Shown here: positions 45,069-54,021 of the stretch, in pieces
Numbering within the stretch: the first letter of the stretch is position 1
Layout of the letters: each line of letters starts with the position of its first letter
Assembly (NCBI RefSeq): GCF_029839275.1
Contig: NZ_JAOCAH010000019.1
Span: forward strand, 1-64,000
From: Pseudomonas sp. GD03944
GTDB lineage: Bacteria > Pseudomonadota > Gammaproteobacteria > Pseudomonadales > Pseudomonadaceae
Reading direction: 5' to 3'
Length of the DNA: 64,000 nucleotides
Position numbers and translations under genes: made by a program
Notes under the pieces: generated by a model
The model's database searches: none
What the model was told of the DNA's origin: nothing
What the model saw: only the letters and a program-made list of their open reading frames with translations

Positions 45069-46943
45069 ATGAGCCATTCAATCGGCAACTCGACACATCG
45101 CACCGGCTTCACCCGCACCGCGCTGGCGCTGGGCATCGCGCTGGCGGCGCAGCCCACGCTGTCCTCGGCGGCCACCTGGCAGCTGGACGATGACTGGAGC
45201 CTGTCCAGCAACACCACCCTGTCACTGGGTACCAGCTGGTCCCTGCAGAGCGCCGACAAGGGCCTGCTGAACAAGGCGGATGCCGCCAGCATCGGCAAGG
45301 TCGGTGTCGGCACCAACTACAACGGTGACGACGGCAAGCTCAACTTCGATAAGGGCGACACCATCTCGACCCTGTTCAAGGGGCTGACCGACTTCGACCT
45401 GAACGACGGCTCCCAGGGCGCGTTCATCCGCTTCAAGTACTGGTACGACCATGCCATGGCCACCGGCAATGGCGACTTCCGACGTTTCGACGACGCCGGC
45501 TGGCAGCGCCTGGCCCGGTTCAAGGGCTTCGAAGTGCTCGACGCTTACCTGTGGAAAGACTTCGAGGTGGCCGAGCGGCCGCTCAGTATCAAGCTCGGCA
45601 AGCACGTGCTGAGTTGGGGCGAGGCGCTGTTCCTGCAGAATGGGGTCAATGCCATCAACCCGCTGGACGTCTCGGCGTTCAACCGTCCCGGCACCGAACT
45701 CAAGGAAGGCCTGCTGCCGGTGGAGATGGTGTCCTTCAACTACGACCTGGCCGACAGCCTCAGTGTCGAGGGTTTCTGGCAGTTCAATTTCCGCCCGTCG
45801 GTGCTCGAGGGCTGTGGCACCTTCTTCAGCACCAACGACGCGCTTCAGGAAGGGTGCCAGTACGACAAGCTGATCGCTGGCGGCCTCTCCACCACCGACA
45901 TCTCCAGCATCGACAACGTCCTCAACGCACCGCCCGGCATGGCGCCAGCCACCGAGCGCTACCTGCGCCGCACGGCCACCGACTGGGCCAGCGACACCGG
46001 CCAGTACGGCCTGGCCATGCATTACCTGATCGAGTCGCTCAACGACGCCGACCTCGGCCTCTATTACCTCAACTACCACAGCCGTACGCCACTGCTGTCC
46101 GGGGTGATCGCTCGCCAGGCGCCCAACTCGGGTGGCAATCCCGGCGCCAACCTCAATACCGGCGATTACTTCACGGTCTACCCGGAGAACATCCGTCTGT
46201 TCGGCGCCAGCATCAGCGGCGTGGTGGGCAGCACCGCGGTGTTCGGGGAGCTGACGTACCGCCCGAACATGCCGCTGGGCTACAACTCCGCCGACCTGAT
46301 CAACCTGCTCGCCGGCCAGGCCAACAGCGCGATCATGCCCATGACCCCGGCCGAGCTCGCCGCCGCCCGCGGCAGCCGGGTGGACGGCTATACCCGCGCG
46401 GAGGTCTGGCAGCTCAGCCTGGGCGCCGCCGACAGCTTTTCCAACGTGCTCGGCGCCCAGCGCCTGGCCTGGGCGGCGGAAGTGGGGGGCAACTGGATCG
46501 GCGGCCTGGACCCGCAGGACCTGCGCCTGGGCCGTGCCGGTGCCTTCGGTCGCACGCCGACCTCCGACGGTACCCCCTGCTCGACGCCTGCCGCACAGAA
46601 CCCCGCCGGGCTGACCGCCGCCGAGCTGGCGGCTGCCACCAACTGCAACACCCACGGCGTGATGACCGCCTACTCCTGGGGGTATCGCCTGCGCATGGGG
46701 CTGAGCTACGAGGACCTGATCCCCGCCACCGTCGTGACCCCGTCCGTCAACTGGCGCCACGACGTCGAAGGCTACGGCCCCAACTTCCAGGAGGGCCAGC
46801 AGGCGCTGGGCCTGGCCCTGACCTTCGACTACCGCAACGAGTACTCGCTCGAGCTGGCCTACAACAGCTTCTTCGGCTCCAACGAGTTTTCCCTCATCGA
46901 TGACCGCGACTACGCCTCGGTCACTGTCAAAGCGAGCTTCTGA
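45069..46943 (+). CDS. DUF1302 family outer-membrane protein (copy 2)
   Basis: Predicted outer-membrane barrel of 624 residues, a paralogue of the protein at 5425 (shared blocks: YHSRTP, YRPNMP/YRPNLP, ELKEGLLPV/EVKEGLIPV, GPNFQEG/GPVFNEG). The signal peptide ends near residue 35 (LSSAA). The C-terminus is Phe (VKASF). It is followed 2 bp later by the DUF1329 gene. In this cluster it could let a hydrophobic ester or sulfate ester through the outer membrane (inference). Confidence 0.88.
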   Translation: MSHSIGNSTHRTGFTRTALALGIALAAQPTLSSAATWQLDDDWSLSSNTTLSLGTSWSLQSADKGLLNKADAASIGKVGVGTNYNGDDGKLNFDKGDTISTLFKGLTDFDLNDGSQGAFIRFKYWYDHAMATGNGDFRRFDDAGWQRLARFKGFEVLDAYLWKDFEVAERPLSIKLGKHVLSWGEALFLQNGVNAINPLDVSAFNRPGTELKEGLLPVEMVSFNYDLADSLSVEGFWQFNFRPSVLEGCGTFFSTNDALQEGCQYDKLIAGGLSTTDISSIDNVLNAPPGMAPATERYLRRTATDWASDTGQYGLAMHYLIESLNDADLGLYYLNYHSRTPLLSGVIARQAPNSGGNPGANLNTGDYFTVYPENIRLFGASISGVVGSTAVFGELTYRPNMPLGYNSADLINLLAGQANSAIMPMTPAELAAARGSRVDGYTRAEVWQLSLGAADSFSNVLGAQRLAWAAEVGGNWIGGLDPQDLRLGRAGAFGRTPTSDGTPCSTPAAQNPAGLTAAELAAATNCNTHGVMTAYSWGYRLRMGLSYEDLIPATVVTPSVNWRHDVEGYGPNFQEGQQALGLALTFDYRNEYSLELAYNSFFGSNEFSLIDDRDYASVTVKASF

Positions 46944-46945
46944 CC

Positions 46946-48289
46946 ATGACTGCCTTCAAGATCCTTCCCCTCGTCCTTGGCCTGCTGACCGCCTGCACCC
47001 TGGTACAGGCCAAGGAAAACGACCCGGCGCGCCTGGACGGCCCGCTCACCCCCGTGGGCGCCGAACGCGCGGGCAACGCCGACGGCAGCATTCCGGCCTG
47101 GGACGGCGGCATGAAGCCGGGCGTGGCGGCGGTCAGTGCCAATGGTGACTACACCGATCCGTTCGCCGGCGAGCAGCCGCTGTTCGTGATCACCAACGCC
47201 AACCTGGCCCAGTACAAGGACCAGCTGAGCCCCGGCCAGCAGGCCCTGTTCGCCCGTTACGCGGACTACCGCATGGCGGTGTATCCGACCCACCGCAGTG
47301 CCACGCTGCCCCAGGCCTACCTCGATGAAAGCCGCAAGAACCTGGAGCAGGTGACGCTCACCGACGAGGGCAACGGCCTGGACGGCTACCACTTCGGCGT
47401 GCCTTTTCCACAGCCCACCGAAGGCCTGGAGGTGATGTGGAACCACCTCACGCGCTACCGCGGTGGCTCGATCCGGCGCCAGTTCTCCTCGGCGACGGTG
47501 CAGGAGCGGGGCGACTACACGGTGGTCAGTTCCCACGGCCTGACGGTGTTCCGGGAGAACATCAGCGACCTGGACCCGAGCGAGAACCTGCTGCTGCTCA
47601 ACCGCGTGCGCACCACGGCGCCCTCGCGCTATGCCGGGGAAGTGACCCTGGTGCACGAGCCGCTCAACCTGGTGGCCGGCGTGCGCTCGGCCTGGCAGTA
47701 CAACCCGGGCCAGCGGCGTGTGCGCCGGGCACCGACCGTGGCCTACGACAGCAGCGCCCGCTACAGCTTCGGCCAGGTGGTCGCCGACAGCGTCGACGGC
47801 TACAACGGGGCGCCCGACCGTTACCAGTGGGCGCTGCAGGGCAAGCGCGAAATGCTGATTCCTTACAACGCCTACCGCATGGCCAGCAAGCAGACCCCCT
47901 ACAGCGAACTGCTGAAGCCGGGTTACCTCAACCCTGAGCACGCGCGCTACGAGAAGCACCGCGTGTGGGTCGTCGAAGCCACCCTCAAGCCGGGGGCGCG
48001 CCATGTGTACGCCAAGCGCCGCTTCTACCTCGACGAGGACACCTGGCAGATCGTGGCCGCGGACATCTATGACAGCCGCGGCGAGCTGTGGCGCAGCTAC
48101 GAATCGCACATCGCCATGCTGCATGACATCCAGCTGCCGCTCACCGTGGCCGAAGCGACCTACGACGTGATCTCCGGGCGCTATGCGGTCAACTACCTGA
48201 CCAACGAAGTCACCGCCAAGGCGCAGTACGGCGAGACCCTGTCGAAGACCGAGTTCACGCCGGCGCAGCTCAAGCGCCTGGGCAAGTAG
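46946..48289 (+). CDS. DUF1329 family exported protein (copy 2)
   Basis: Exported protein of 447 residues, similar to the one at 7270 (shared GNADGSIPAWDGG, YNPGQRRVRRAP, RYEKHRVWVVEATLK, YAKRRFYLDEDTWQIV). The signal peptide ends near residue 21 (LVQAK). ATG 46946 is 2 bp after the DUF1302 stop, so translation is coupled. It probably works with the DUF1302 barrel. A hairpin separates it from the alkylsulfatase gene. Confidence 0.9.
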   Translation: MTAFKILPLVLGLLTACTLVQAKENDPARLDGPLTPVGAERAGNADGSIPAWDGGMKPGVAAVSANGDYTDPFAGEQPLFVITNANLAQYKDQLSPGQQALFARYADYRMAVYPTHRSATLPQAYLDESRKNLEQVTLTDEGNGLDGYHFGVPFPQPTEGLEVMWNHLTRYRGGSIRRQFSSATVQERGDYTVVSSHGLTVFRENISDLDPSENLLLLNRVRTTAPSRYAGEVTLVHEPLNLVAGVRSAWQYNPGQRRVRRAPTVAYDSSARYSFGQVVADSVDGYNGAPDRYQWALQGKREMLIPYNAYRMASKQTPYSELLKPGYLNPEHARYEKHRVWVVEATLKPGARHVYAKRRFYLDEDTWQIVAADIYDSRGELWRSYESHIAMLHDIQLPLTVAEATYDVISGRYAVNYLTNEVTAKAQYGETLSKTEFTPAQLKRLGK

Positions 48290-48337
48290 CGGCCAGCCGC
48301 CTGGCCGACCGGTTTGGCGACCACGCATCGCCAAAGT

Positions 48338-48371
48338 CGGCGCCCTTCGGGGCGCCGGCATTTTGCATTTT
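48338..48371 (+). terminator. Hairpin with T-run between DUF1329 and alkylsulfatase genes
   Basis: The stem CGGCGCCC with GGGGCGCCG around TTC is followed by CATTTTGCATTTTT. It may end the three-gene unit or act as a partial terminator lowering alkylsulfatase expression. The alkylsulfatase start is only 9 bp beyond. Confidence 0.7.
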
Positions 48372-48379
48372 TCTCAGCA

Positions 48380-50356
48380 ATGGATATGACCATGCCTCTC
48401 TTTCGCCTCAGTGCCCTGACCCTGGCCCTCATCGCCTTCGGGGCCCATGCCGAGCAGCCGGTCGCGGCCAAGCCTGCCACCGCTATCACCCAGCAGCGCA
48501 ACCAGGCCTGGCTGCAACGCCTGCCGTTCGAAGACCGGGCCGATTTCGACAGCGCCCGGCGCGGCCTGATCGAACCCTTCGACGGGGTGATCCGCAACGC
48601 CGATGGCAAACCGGTGTGGAACCGCATGGCGTACAACTTCCTCGACGGCAACGATGCCCCGGCCAGCGTCAACCCCAGCCTCTGGCGCATCGCCCAGCTC
48701 AACAACATCGCCGGCCTGTTCGAGGTGCGCGAGCGCGTCTACCAGATCCGCGGCATGGACCTGTCGAACATGACCCTGATCGAGGGCGACAGCGGGCTGA
48801 TCATCATCGATCCGCTGATCAGCACCGAGACCGCCCGCGCCGGCCTCGAGCTGTACTACAAGCACCGTCCGCGCAAGCCGGTGGTCGCGGTGATCTACAG
48901 CCATTCCCATGTCGATCACTTCGGTGGCGTGCGCGGGGTGATCGACGAGGCCGACGTGAAGGCCGGCAAGGTCAAGGTGATCGCCCCGGAAGGCTTCTAC
49001 GAGCACGCCGTCAGCGAGAACGTGCTGGCCGGGCCGGCGATGATGCGCCGCGCCCAGTACATGTACGGCGCCGTGCTGCCGCGTGGCGAGCGCGGCCAGG
49101 TCGATGCCGGCCTGGGCAAGGGCACGCCGGTCAATGCGACGGTCACGCTGATCGCCCCGACCGACCTGATCGTCGAGCCGCTGGAAACCCACGAGGTCGA
49201 TGGCGTGACCATCGAATTCCAGCTCACGCCGGGGACCGAGGCACCGGCGGAAATGAACATGTATTTCCCCCAGTTCAAGACCCTGTGCATGGCCGAGAAC
49301 GCCACCCACACCCAGCACAACGTGCTGACCCTGCGCGGTGCCCTGGTGCGCGACGCCAAGGTCTGGGCCCATTACCTGGACGAGGCCCTGGTGCGTTACG
49401 GCGAAGAGGCCGAAGTGCTGTTCGCCCAGCACCACTGGCCGACCTGGGGCGGCGACAAGATCCGCGACTACCTGGCCGATCAGCGCGACATGTATGCCTT
49501 CCTCGACAGCCAGACGTTGCGCCTGATCAACCAGGGCCTGACGCCCACCGAGATATCCACCGAGCTGGCCTCGCTGCCGCCGCGCCTGGCCAGCAAGTGG
49601 TACAGCCGCGACTACTACGGCTCGCTCAGCCACAACGTGCGCGCGGTGTACCAGCGCTACATGGGCTTCTACGACGGCAACCCGGCCAACCTCGACCCGC
49701 TGCCGCCGGAAGACGCCGGCCGCCGCTACGTGGCGGTGATGGGCGGCGCCGAGGCCGTGCTGACCGCGGCGCGCCAGGCCTTCGAAAAAGGCGACTACCG
49801 CTGGGCGGCGCAACTGCTCAACCACCTGGTGTTCGCCGAGCCGGACAACGCCCAGGCGCGCGCGCTGCAGGCCGACACCCTGGAGCAGCTGGGTTACCAG
49901 AGCGAGAACGCCACCTGGCGCAACGTCTACCTGAGCGGCGCCCACGAGCTGCGCCAGGGCGTGGCCGAAGGCCGGGCACGCAACGGTGCCCCGGACATGG
50001 TGCGGGCCCTGACGCCGAGCATGTTCTTCGATTACCTGGCCGTGCGCATCGACGCCATGAAGGAAGCCGACCGCGACCTGCTGATCAACTGGCGCTTCAC
50101 CGACCTGGGCGAGGCGTACGCGCTGACCCTGCGCAATGGCGTGCTGACCCACCGCAAGGATTCGCGCCACGCCCGGGCCGACATCGACGTGAGCATGAGC
50201 AAGGCGCTGCTCGACCGCATCGCCCTCAAGGAAACCGGTTTCCTCAAGGAAGCGACCATCGGTGGCATCGAGATCGAGGGCGGGCGCGTGCAACTGCTCA
50301 AACTGCTCGGCGGCCTGGACGAGGCGAACCCGCAGTTCAACCTGGTCACGCCATGA
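48380..50356 (+). CDS. sdsA1: SdsA1-like alkylsulfatase (metallo-beta-lactamase fold)
   Basis: Zinc-dependent sulfatase of 658 residues that cleaves alkyl sulfate esters such as SDS to alcohol and sulfate. The zinc motif is H175-S-H177-V-D179-H180 (YSHSHVDHFGG), with E and H ligands further on (AENATHTQHN). The dimerisation domain follows, then an SCP2-like C-terminal domain (TDLGEAYALTLRNGVLTHRKD). The signal peptide ends near residue 21 (GAHAE). The length matches SdsA1 of P. aeruginosa if ATG 48380 is used; ATGs at 48386 and 48392 are also possible. No good ribosome site was seen. Confidence 0.88.
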   Translation: MDMTMPLFRLSALTLALIAFGAHAEQPVAAKPATAITQQRNQAWLQRLPFEDRADFDSARRGLIEPFDGVIRNADGKPVWNRMAYNFLDGNDAPASVNPSLWRIAQLNNIAGLFEVRERVYQIRGMDLSNMTLIEGDSGLIIIDPLISTETARAGLELYYKHRPRKPVVAVIYSHSHVDHFGGVRGVIDEADVKAGKVKVIAPEGFYEHAVSENVLAGPAMMRRAQYMYGAVLPRGERGQVDAGLGKGTPVNATVTLIAPTDLIVEPLETHEVDGVTIEFQLTPGTEAPAEMNMYFPQFKTLCMAENATHTQHNVLTLRGALVRDAKVWAHYLDEALVRYGEEAEVLFAQHHWPTWGGDKIRDYLADQRDMYAFLDSQTLRLINQGLTPTEISTELASLPPRLASKWYSRDYYGSLSHNVRAVYQRYMGFYDGNPANLDPLPPEDAGRRYVAVMGGAEAVLTAARQAFEKGDYRWAAQLLNHLVFAEPDNAQARALQADTLEQLGYQSENATWRNVYLSGAHELRQGVAEGRARNGAPDMVRALTPSMFFDYLAVRIDAMKEADRDLLINWRFTDLGEAYALTLRNGVLTHRKDSRHARADIDVSMSKALLDRIALKETGFLKEATIGGIEIEGGRVQLLKLLGGLDEANPQFNLVTP

Positions 50357-50383
50357 GGCATTGAACCAGGACGGTTGCGGTCT

Positions 50384-50483
50384 CCCTGTAGGAGCGGACT
50401 TGTCCGCGAGCTTTTTCTTGGGCCGGCAGATCAATGTCAGCCCCAAGACCGCCGAGCTCGCGGCTGAAGCCGCGCCTACAGGG
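50384..50483. repeat. Pair of inverted REP elements (REPIN-like)
   Basis: CTGTAGGAGCGGACTTGTCC begins the left arm, which continues to GCGAGC at 50411. The right arm GCTCGCGGCTGAAGCCGCGC ... CCTACAGGG faces it at 50456-50483. This is a common Pseudomonas repeat in intergenic DNA, here between the convergent alkylsulfatase and DUF1254 genes. CTTGGG...CCCAAG within the loop adds an inner stem. Confidence 0.85.
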
Positions 50484-50507
50484 GGCGCCGTCTGAACCAT
50501 TGCCCGT

Positions 50508-51896
50508 TCAGGGTAGGGTCTCGATGACGGGCGGCAGCCAGCGTTGTTCCAGCACCTCGGGCAGCGGCCAGTACAGGCGCAGGAACAGGTTGAACGGCCC
50601 CTGCGGTGCCGGCAGCCAGTTGCGACGCTGTGTCTCCTCGGTCGGCGGTTCGTGCTGGATATGGATGTCCAGCGAGCCGTCGGCGTTGTAGTGCAGGTCA
50701 TCGCGGTCGCCCAGGGCGTAGCGGTTCAGCGGGTTGGCCGACAGCAGCTGGCGTTCGTCATACAGCGTCAGCGACCAGAAGGCCCGCGCCGGCGGCAGCT
50801 GGTCGGCGGCGAAGTGCAGCACGTAACGCTGCTGGCCCGACAGTGGCTGGCCCTGCGCATCGACATGCAGGTTGGGGTAGATGGCGTCGTCAGGTGCGTT
50901 GGCCCCCAGCCCGATCTTCGCGACCACCGCCCGTTGCTGGTAGCGGGTGCCGTATTCGCCCAGGGTGTAGCCGATTCGCCACCCGTTGTAGGTCTTGCCC
51001 TGTTCCATCAGACGCTGGGCATCGTCGAGCAGGGCGACCACCCTGGCGTAACCGATCCGGCTGCCCAGGCGCTGCAGCGGGGATTGTGCCAGGTGGCAGT
51101 CATCCTCCAGCAAACCGGCTGCGCGTAGGCGCGCGAGCATGGGCGCGTCTTCGGGGCGGGCCGGGTTCACCTGCAGCAACTGGCAGAAGGTGGTGAAGAA
51201 GGTTTCGCGGTTCCAGCCGGCCAGTTGCCGGTCCGGCCCCCTGTCGCGCTGCAGGGGCGGCAGCGGTGCCATCTCGGGCGCAAGTGCGGTGCGCGGCTGG
51301 CCCTGCCAGGCACTGAGCGGCATGAGGCGAAAGCGGTCCTGCAGTGCGTGGATCTCGGCGTAGTCGTCGGGGCCGCGGCTCTGGATACGGCCGATCATCC
51401 ACGCCAGCTGGGTCGGGATGCGGATCAACTGCATGCCCGGCGGCACGTCGCCCTGCCAGGAGGGGCCGGCGACCAGGAAAGTCTGGGCGCCGCTGCCGGT
51501 GGTGCGGGTGCCGGGGCTGCTGACCACGTTGGTCCAGGCGTCCATGATCGGCATCATGTAGTAGTGCCCGGTGGTGTCGGGGATGTCCATGACCACCGGT
51601 TCCTGTCGCAGGTCGAAGTGCACGATGCTGTACAGGGTGTCGACGTTTGGCGACACCACACTGTTGAAGCGGGCATCCGGGAAGCGTCGGCTGTGGCGGA
51701 AGGCGTTGACGGCCGTGGTGCCGAGTAATTGCTGGTGCTGCTTGGTCAGCTCCATCAGCACCAGCGGGTAGGCGAACAGGTAGGCCTGCGCCGTCTCCCT
51801 GGCCTGCTGCACCACCGAGTAGGCCGTCAGGCTGCCGGCGAGCGTGGCGGCAGCGGTGAACCCGAGGGCCCAGCGGGTCTTTCTGCCAAGATTCAT
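50508..51896 (-). CDS. DUF1254/DUF1214 family exported protein
   Basis: Protein of 462 residues with an N-terminal hydrophobic leader (residues 8-26). It has the DUF1254 domain first (QAYLFAYPLVLMELTKQ, NVDTLYSIVHFDLRQEPVVMDIPDT, YYMMPIMDAWTNV) and the DUF1214 domain last (FWSLTLYDERQLLSANPLNRYALGDRDDL). The biochemical role of the family is unknown. ATG 51896 has GGAGG eight bases upstream, preferred over GTG 51902. It lies inside the alkylsulfatase/acyl-CoA cluster and is convergent with sdsA1. Confidence 0.85.
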   Translation of the reverse strand: MNLGRKTRWALGFTAAATLAGSLTAYSVVQQARETAQAYLFAYPLVLMELTKQHQQLLGTTAVNAFRHSRRFPDARFNSVVSPNVDTLYSIVHFDLRQEPVVMDIPDTTGHYYMMPIMDAWTNVVSSPGTRTTGSGAQTFLVAGPSWQGDVPPGMQLIRIPTQLAWMIGRIQSRGPDDYAEIHALQDRFRLMPLSAWQGQPRTALAPEMAPLPPLQRDRGPDRQLAGWNRETFFTTFCQLLQVNPARPEDAPMLARLRAAGLLEDDCHLAQSPLQRLGSRIGYARVVALLDDAQRLMEQGKTYNGWRIGYTLGEYGTRYQQRAVVAKIGLGANAPDDAIYPNLHVDAQGQPLSGQQRYVLHFAADQLPPARAFWSLTLYDERQLLSANPLNRYALGDRDDLHYNADGSLDIHIQHEPPTEETQRRNWLPAPQGPFNLFLRLYWPLPEVLEQRWLPPVIETLP

Positions 51897-52032
51897 GGGC
51901 ACATCCTCCTGAGCTGCAGGTGGACGTGTGGGGCCGCGAGGGGCCGTTCCGAAGGGTTGTTCATTGTTGTTATCTCCGGTGGTGAAACCCCTGCCGGCAA
52001 GCCGACAGAGGGGGCGAGCGACGCACGGGGCG

Positions 52033-52344
52033 TCAGGGAAGGGGAATCGTCAGCGCCCGGAACATCGCCAGCGTGGCCATCGCCACCAGCAGCAGGCCGG
52101 TGGCGAATACCAGGTAGGGGCGCGCCCGGCCGCATTCATCGCGCAGCATCGCCAGGCTGTGCCGGTAACTGCGCTGCTGGTGCAACCAGAGCCCGCCTGC
52201 GGTGGCCAGGGCGATCAGCGTCACCGCGATGTCCAGGCCGCGCAGGGCCAGGCAGGCGATCACCAGCAACGACAGTTGCGTGCGACGCCACGCCAGCTCT
52301 GTGCGCTCGGCTTGCAGGCCGGGATCGACCGAGGCGTCAGCCAT
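52033..52344 (-). CDS. DUF202 membrane protein (second of a pair)
   Basis: Inner-membrane protein of 103 residues with three hydrophobic helices. The DUF202 signature is QAERTELAWRRTQLSLLVIACL near residue 12. Function unknown. Its start overlaps the end of the other DUF202 gene by 8 bp, so the two are translationally coupled and may form a complex. The stop is followed by a 136-bp gap before the DUF1254 start. Confidence 0.85.
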   Translation of the reverse strand: MADASVDPGLQAERTELAWRRTQLSLLVIACLALRGLDIAVTLIALATAGGLWLHQQRSYRHSLAMLRDECGRARPYLVFATGLLLVAMATLAMFRALTIPLP

Positions 52345-52720
52345 GCCAGCGGGGCCAGAACAGGCCGACCATGACCAGGGCGGTCAGGCAGCAGCCCAGC
52401 GCCAGAAGCGGCACCAGTACGGGCAGTGGCAGGGCGTGGCGATGCCGCAGGGCGCGCTCGACGGCCAGCCAGCGCAGGCAGGCGCCGGCGCCGACCAGGA
52501 TGCTCAGCGACAACAGGCTCAGCGTCAGGGTCAGCCGCAGCAGCGGTTCGAATGCATTGCCGGCGAAGGTTTCCACGGCGATGCCGCCGCCGAGCAGGGC
52601 CAGGGCCGTGCGTATCCAGGCCAGGAAAGTACGCTCGTTGGCCAGGGTGAAGCGCGGGTCGGGTTCGTCGCCACCGAGCAGACGTTCGCTCAGTGGCTTG
52701 CAGGGTGTGGGCGTGTGCAT
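52337..52720 (-). CDS. DUF202/YidH-like membrane protein (first of a pair)
   Basis: Inner-membrane protein of 127 residues with the DUF202 signature DPRFTLANERTFLAWIRTALALLGGGIAVETF near residue 20 and two further hydrophobic segments. Similar small proteins (YidH, YidG) occur in pairs in E. coli; role unknown. The start at 52720 (MHTPTPCK) fits the family length. It leads the DUF202-DUF202 unit. Confidence 0.85.
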   Translation of the reverse strand: MHTPTPCKPLSERLLGGDEPDPRFTLANERTFLAWIRTALALLGGGIAVETFAGNAFEPLLRLTLTLSLLSLSILVGAGACLRWLAVERALRHRHALPLPVLVPLLALGCCLTALVMVGLFWPRWHG

Positions 52721-53049
52721 GTCAGTCCGAAAAAAGACGCCGCCGGCCCGGGGAGACCGACGACGTAAAGAGCGTAGGTACGGCGCGACGATGGGGGTGA
52801 AACCAGGCCGTGGCAGGTTCATGTCCGGGCGTTCCTCATCCACCGGGGGAGGCGACATTCGAGTGCAAAAGAACGGCCGGCGGGTGCCGCCTGAACCGGC
52901 GCCTCGTCGCGCCTCGGGCTGTAATGTTGCGTTGCGAAAACTCCCTTCGCGTCCGCGTTTCGGGGATACTAGGGACGCACGAAAAACCCCACAAATAGGG
53001 TCTTCGGATAGACCCCATAACGCTTCGGCATGGCCCTGGTGAGAACCGC
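52721..53049. other. 329-bp control region between DUF202 and LysR genes
   Basis: Divergent gap. It contains a perfect inverted repeat, GGGTCT-TCGGAT-AGACCC at 52998-53015, ending 34 bp before the LysR start. It could be an autoregulatory LysR site or a leader hairpin. No gene with a good start was found. Confidence 0.45.
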
Positions 53050-54021
53050 ATGACCCTCAAGCAGCTCCGTTATCTGATTGCCATCGCCGAGGCGGGCAGC
53101 TTCTCCGCCGCGGCCAGACGGGCCTACATCGCCCAGCCGGCCCTGAGCCGGCAGATCAGCCTGCTGGAGAGCGAATTGCAGATGCAGTTGCTGGAGCGCC
53201 AGCATGACGGTGTAGCGCTGACCGATGCCGGCCGGCAGCTGTACGAGGTGGCGCGCTCGGTGGTGCAGAAACTCGACTCGGTGAAGGACGAGCTGACCTC
53301 GACCCGGGGCAATCCCAGGGGGCATGTGTCCATTTCGATTCCGGCCACGGCCTCGGCGCTGCTGTTGCCGGAGATCATCGCCCGGGCCACGGAGAAATTC
53401 CCCAGCATCAACCTGACCGTTTGCGACGGGCTCACCCGCGAGGGTGGCCAGGCCATCGAACTGGGCAAGGTGGACTTCGGTGTGGTGCCCAACGCCGAGG
53501 AGCTGGAGCACGTGACGGCCGAGCCGATCTTCACCGAAGACCTGTACTGGGTGGGGGATTCGACCGGCAGCCAGGACACCTCGCCCATCACCCTGGCCGA
53601 GGCGGGGGCGACCCGCCTGGTCATGGCGCCGCGGGTGCTGCACCTGCGCCGGCGCATCGAGCAGGCCGCCATGGAAGCGGGGGTGGTACTCAACGTGGCG
53701 TACGAGCAGCAGTCCGCTCCGGGGATCGCCAGCCTGGTGCGCAGTGGGCTGGCGGCGACCATCTGCAACTGGCCGCCCCTGGAAGAACTCTACCAGCCGA
53801 CGGCTGCGCGACTGATCGTCGAGCCGCGCATCACCCGTACCGTGTCCATCGCCTATTCGGTGCACAAGCCGCTGTCGTTCGCGGCCTCGTGCATGCGTGA
53901 CCTGGTGCGCGGCATCCTGCTGGATGCGGTGCGCACCGGTCGCTGGCGGGGCAGCCTGATCGAGCGCAGCGAGGGTGACGACACTCAGGCGCGCGAGCCG
54001 AGCGCCGGCGCGTCTTCCTGA
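53050..54021 (+). CDS. LysR-family transcriptional regulator
   Basis: Regulator of 323 residues. The N-terminal winged helix-turn-helix is LKQLRYLIAIAEAGSFSAAARRAYIAQPALSRQISLLESEL, followed by the effector-binding domain (GHVSISIPATASALLLPEIIARATEKFPSINLTV). It is inside the cluster between the two operons that share the 75-bp element and is the only DNA-binding regulator there, so it is the best candidate for controlling them. SdsB1, a LysR regulator, controls sdsA1 in P. aeruginosa; equivalence is not proven. Its 3' end overlaps the MFS gene by 37 bp. Confidence 0.92.
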   Translation: MTLKQLRYLIAIAEAGSFSAAARRAYIAQPALSRQISLLESELQMQLLERQHDGVALTDAGRQLYEVARSVVQKLDSVKDELTSTRGNPRGHVSISIPATASALLLPEIIARATEKFPSINLTVCDGLTREGGQAIELGKVDFGVVPNAEELEHVTAEPIFTEDLYWVGDSTGSQDTSPITLAEAGATRLVMAPRVLHLRRRIEQAAMEAGVVLNVAYEQQSAPGIASLVRSGLAATICNWPPLEELYQPTAARLIVEPRITRTVSIAYSVHKPLSFAASCMRDLVRGILLDAVRTGRWRGSLIERSEGDDTQAREPSAGASS

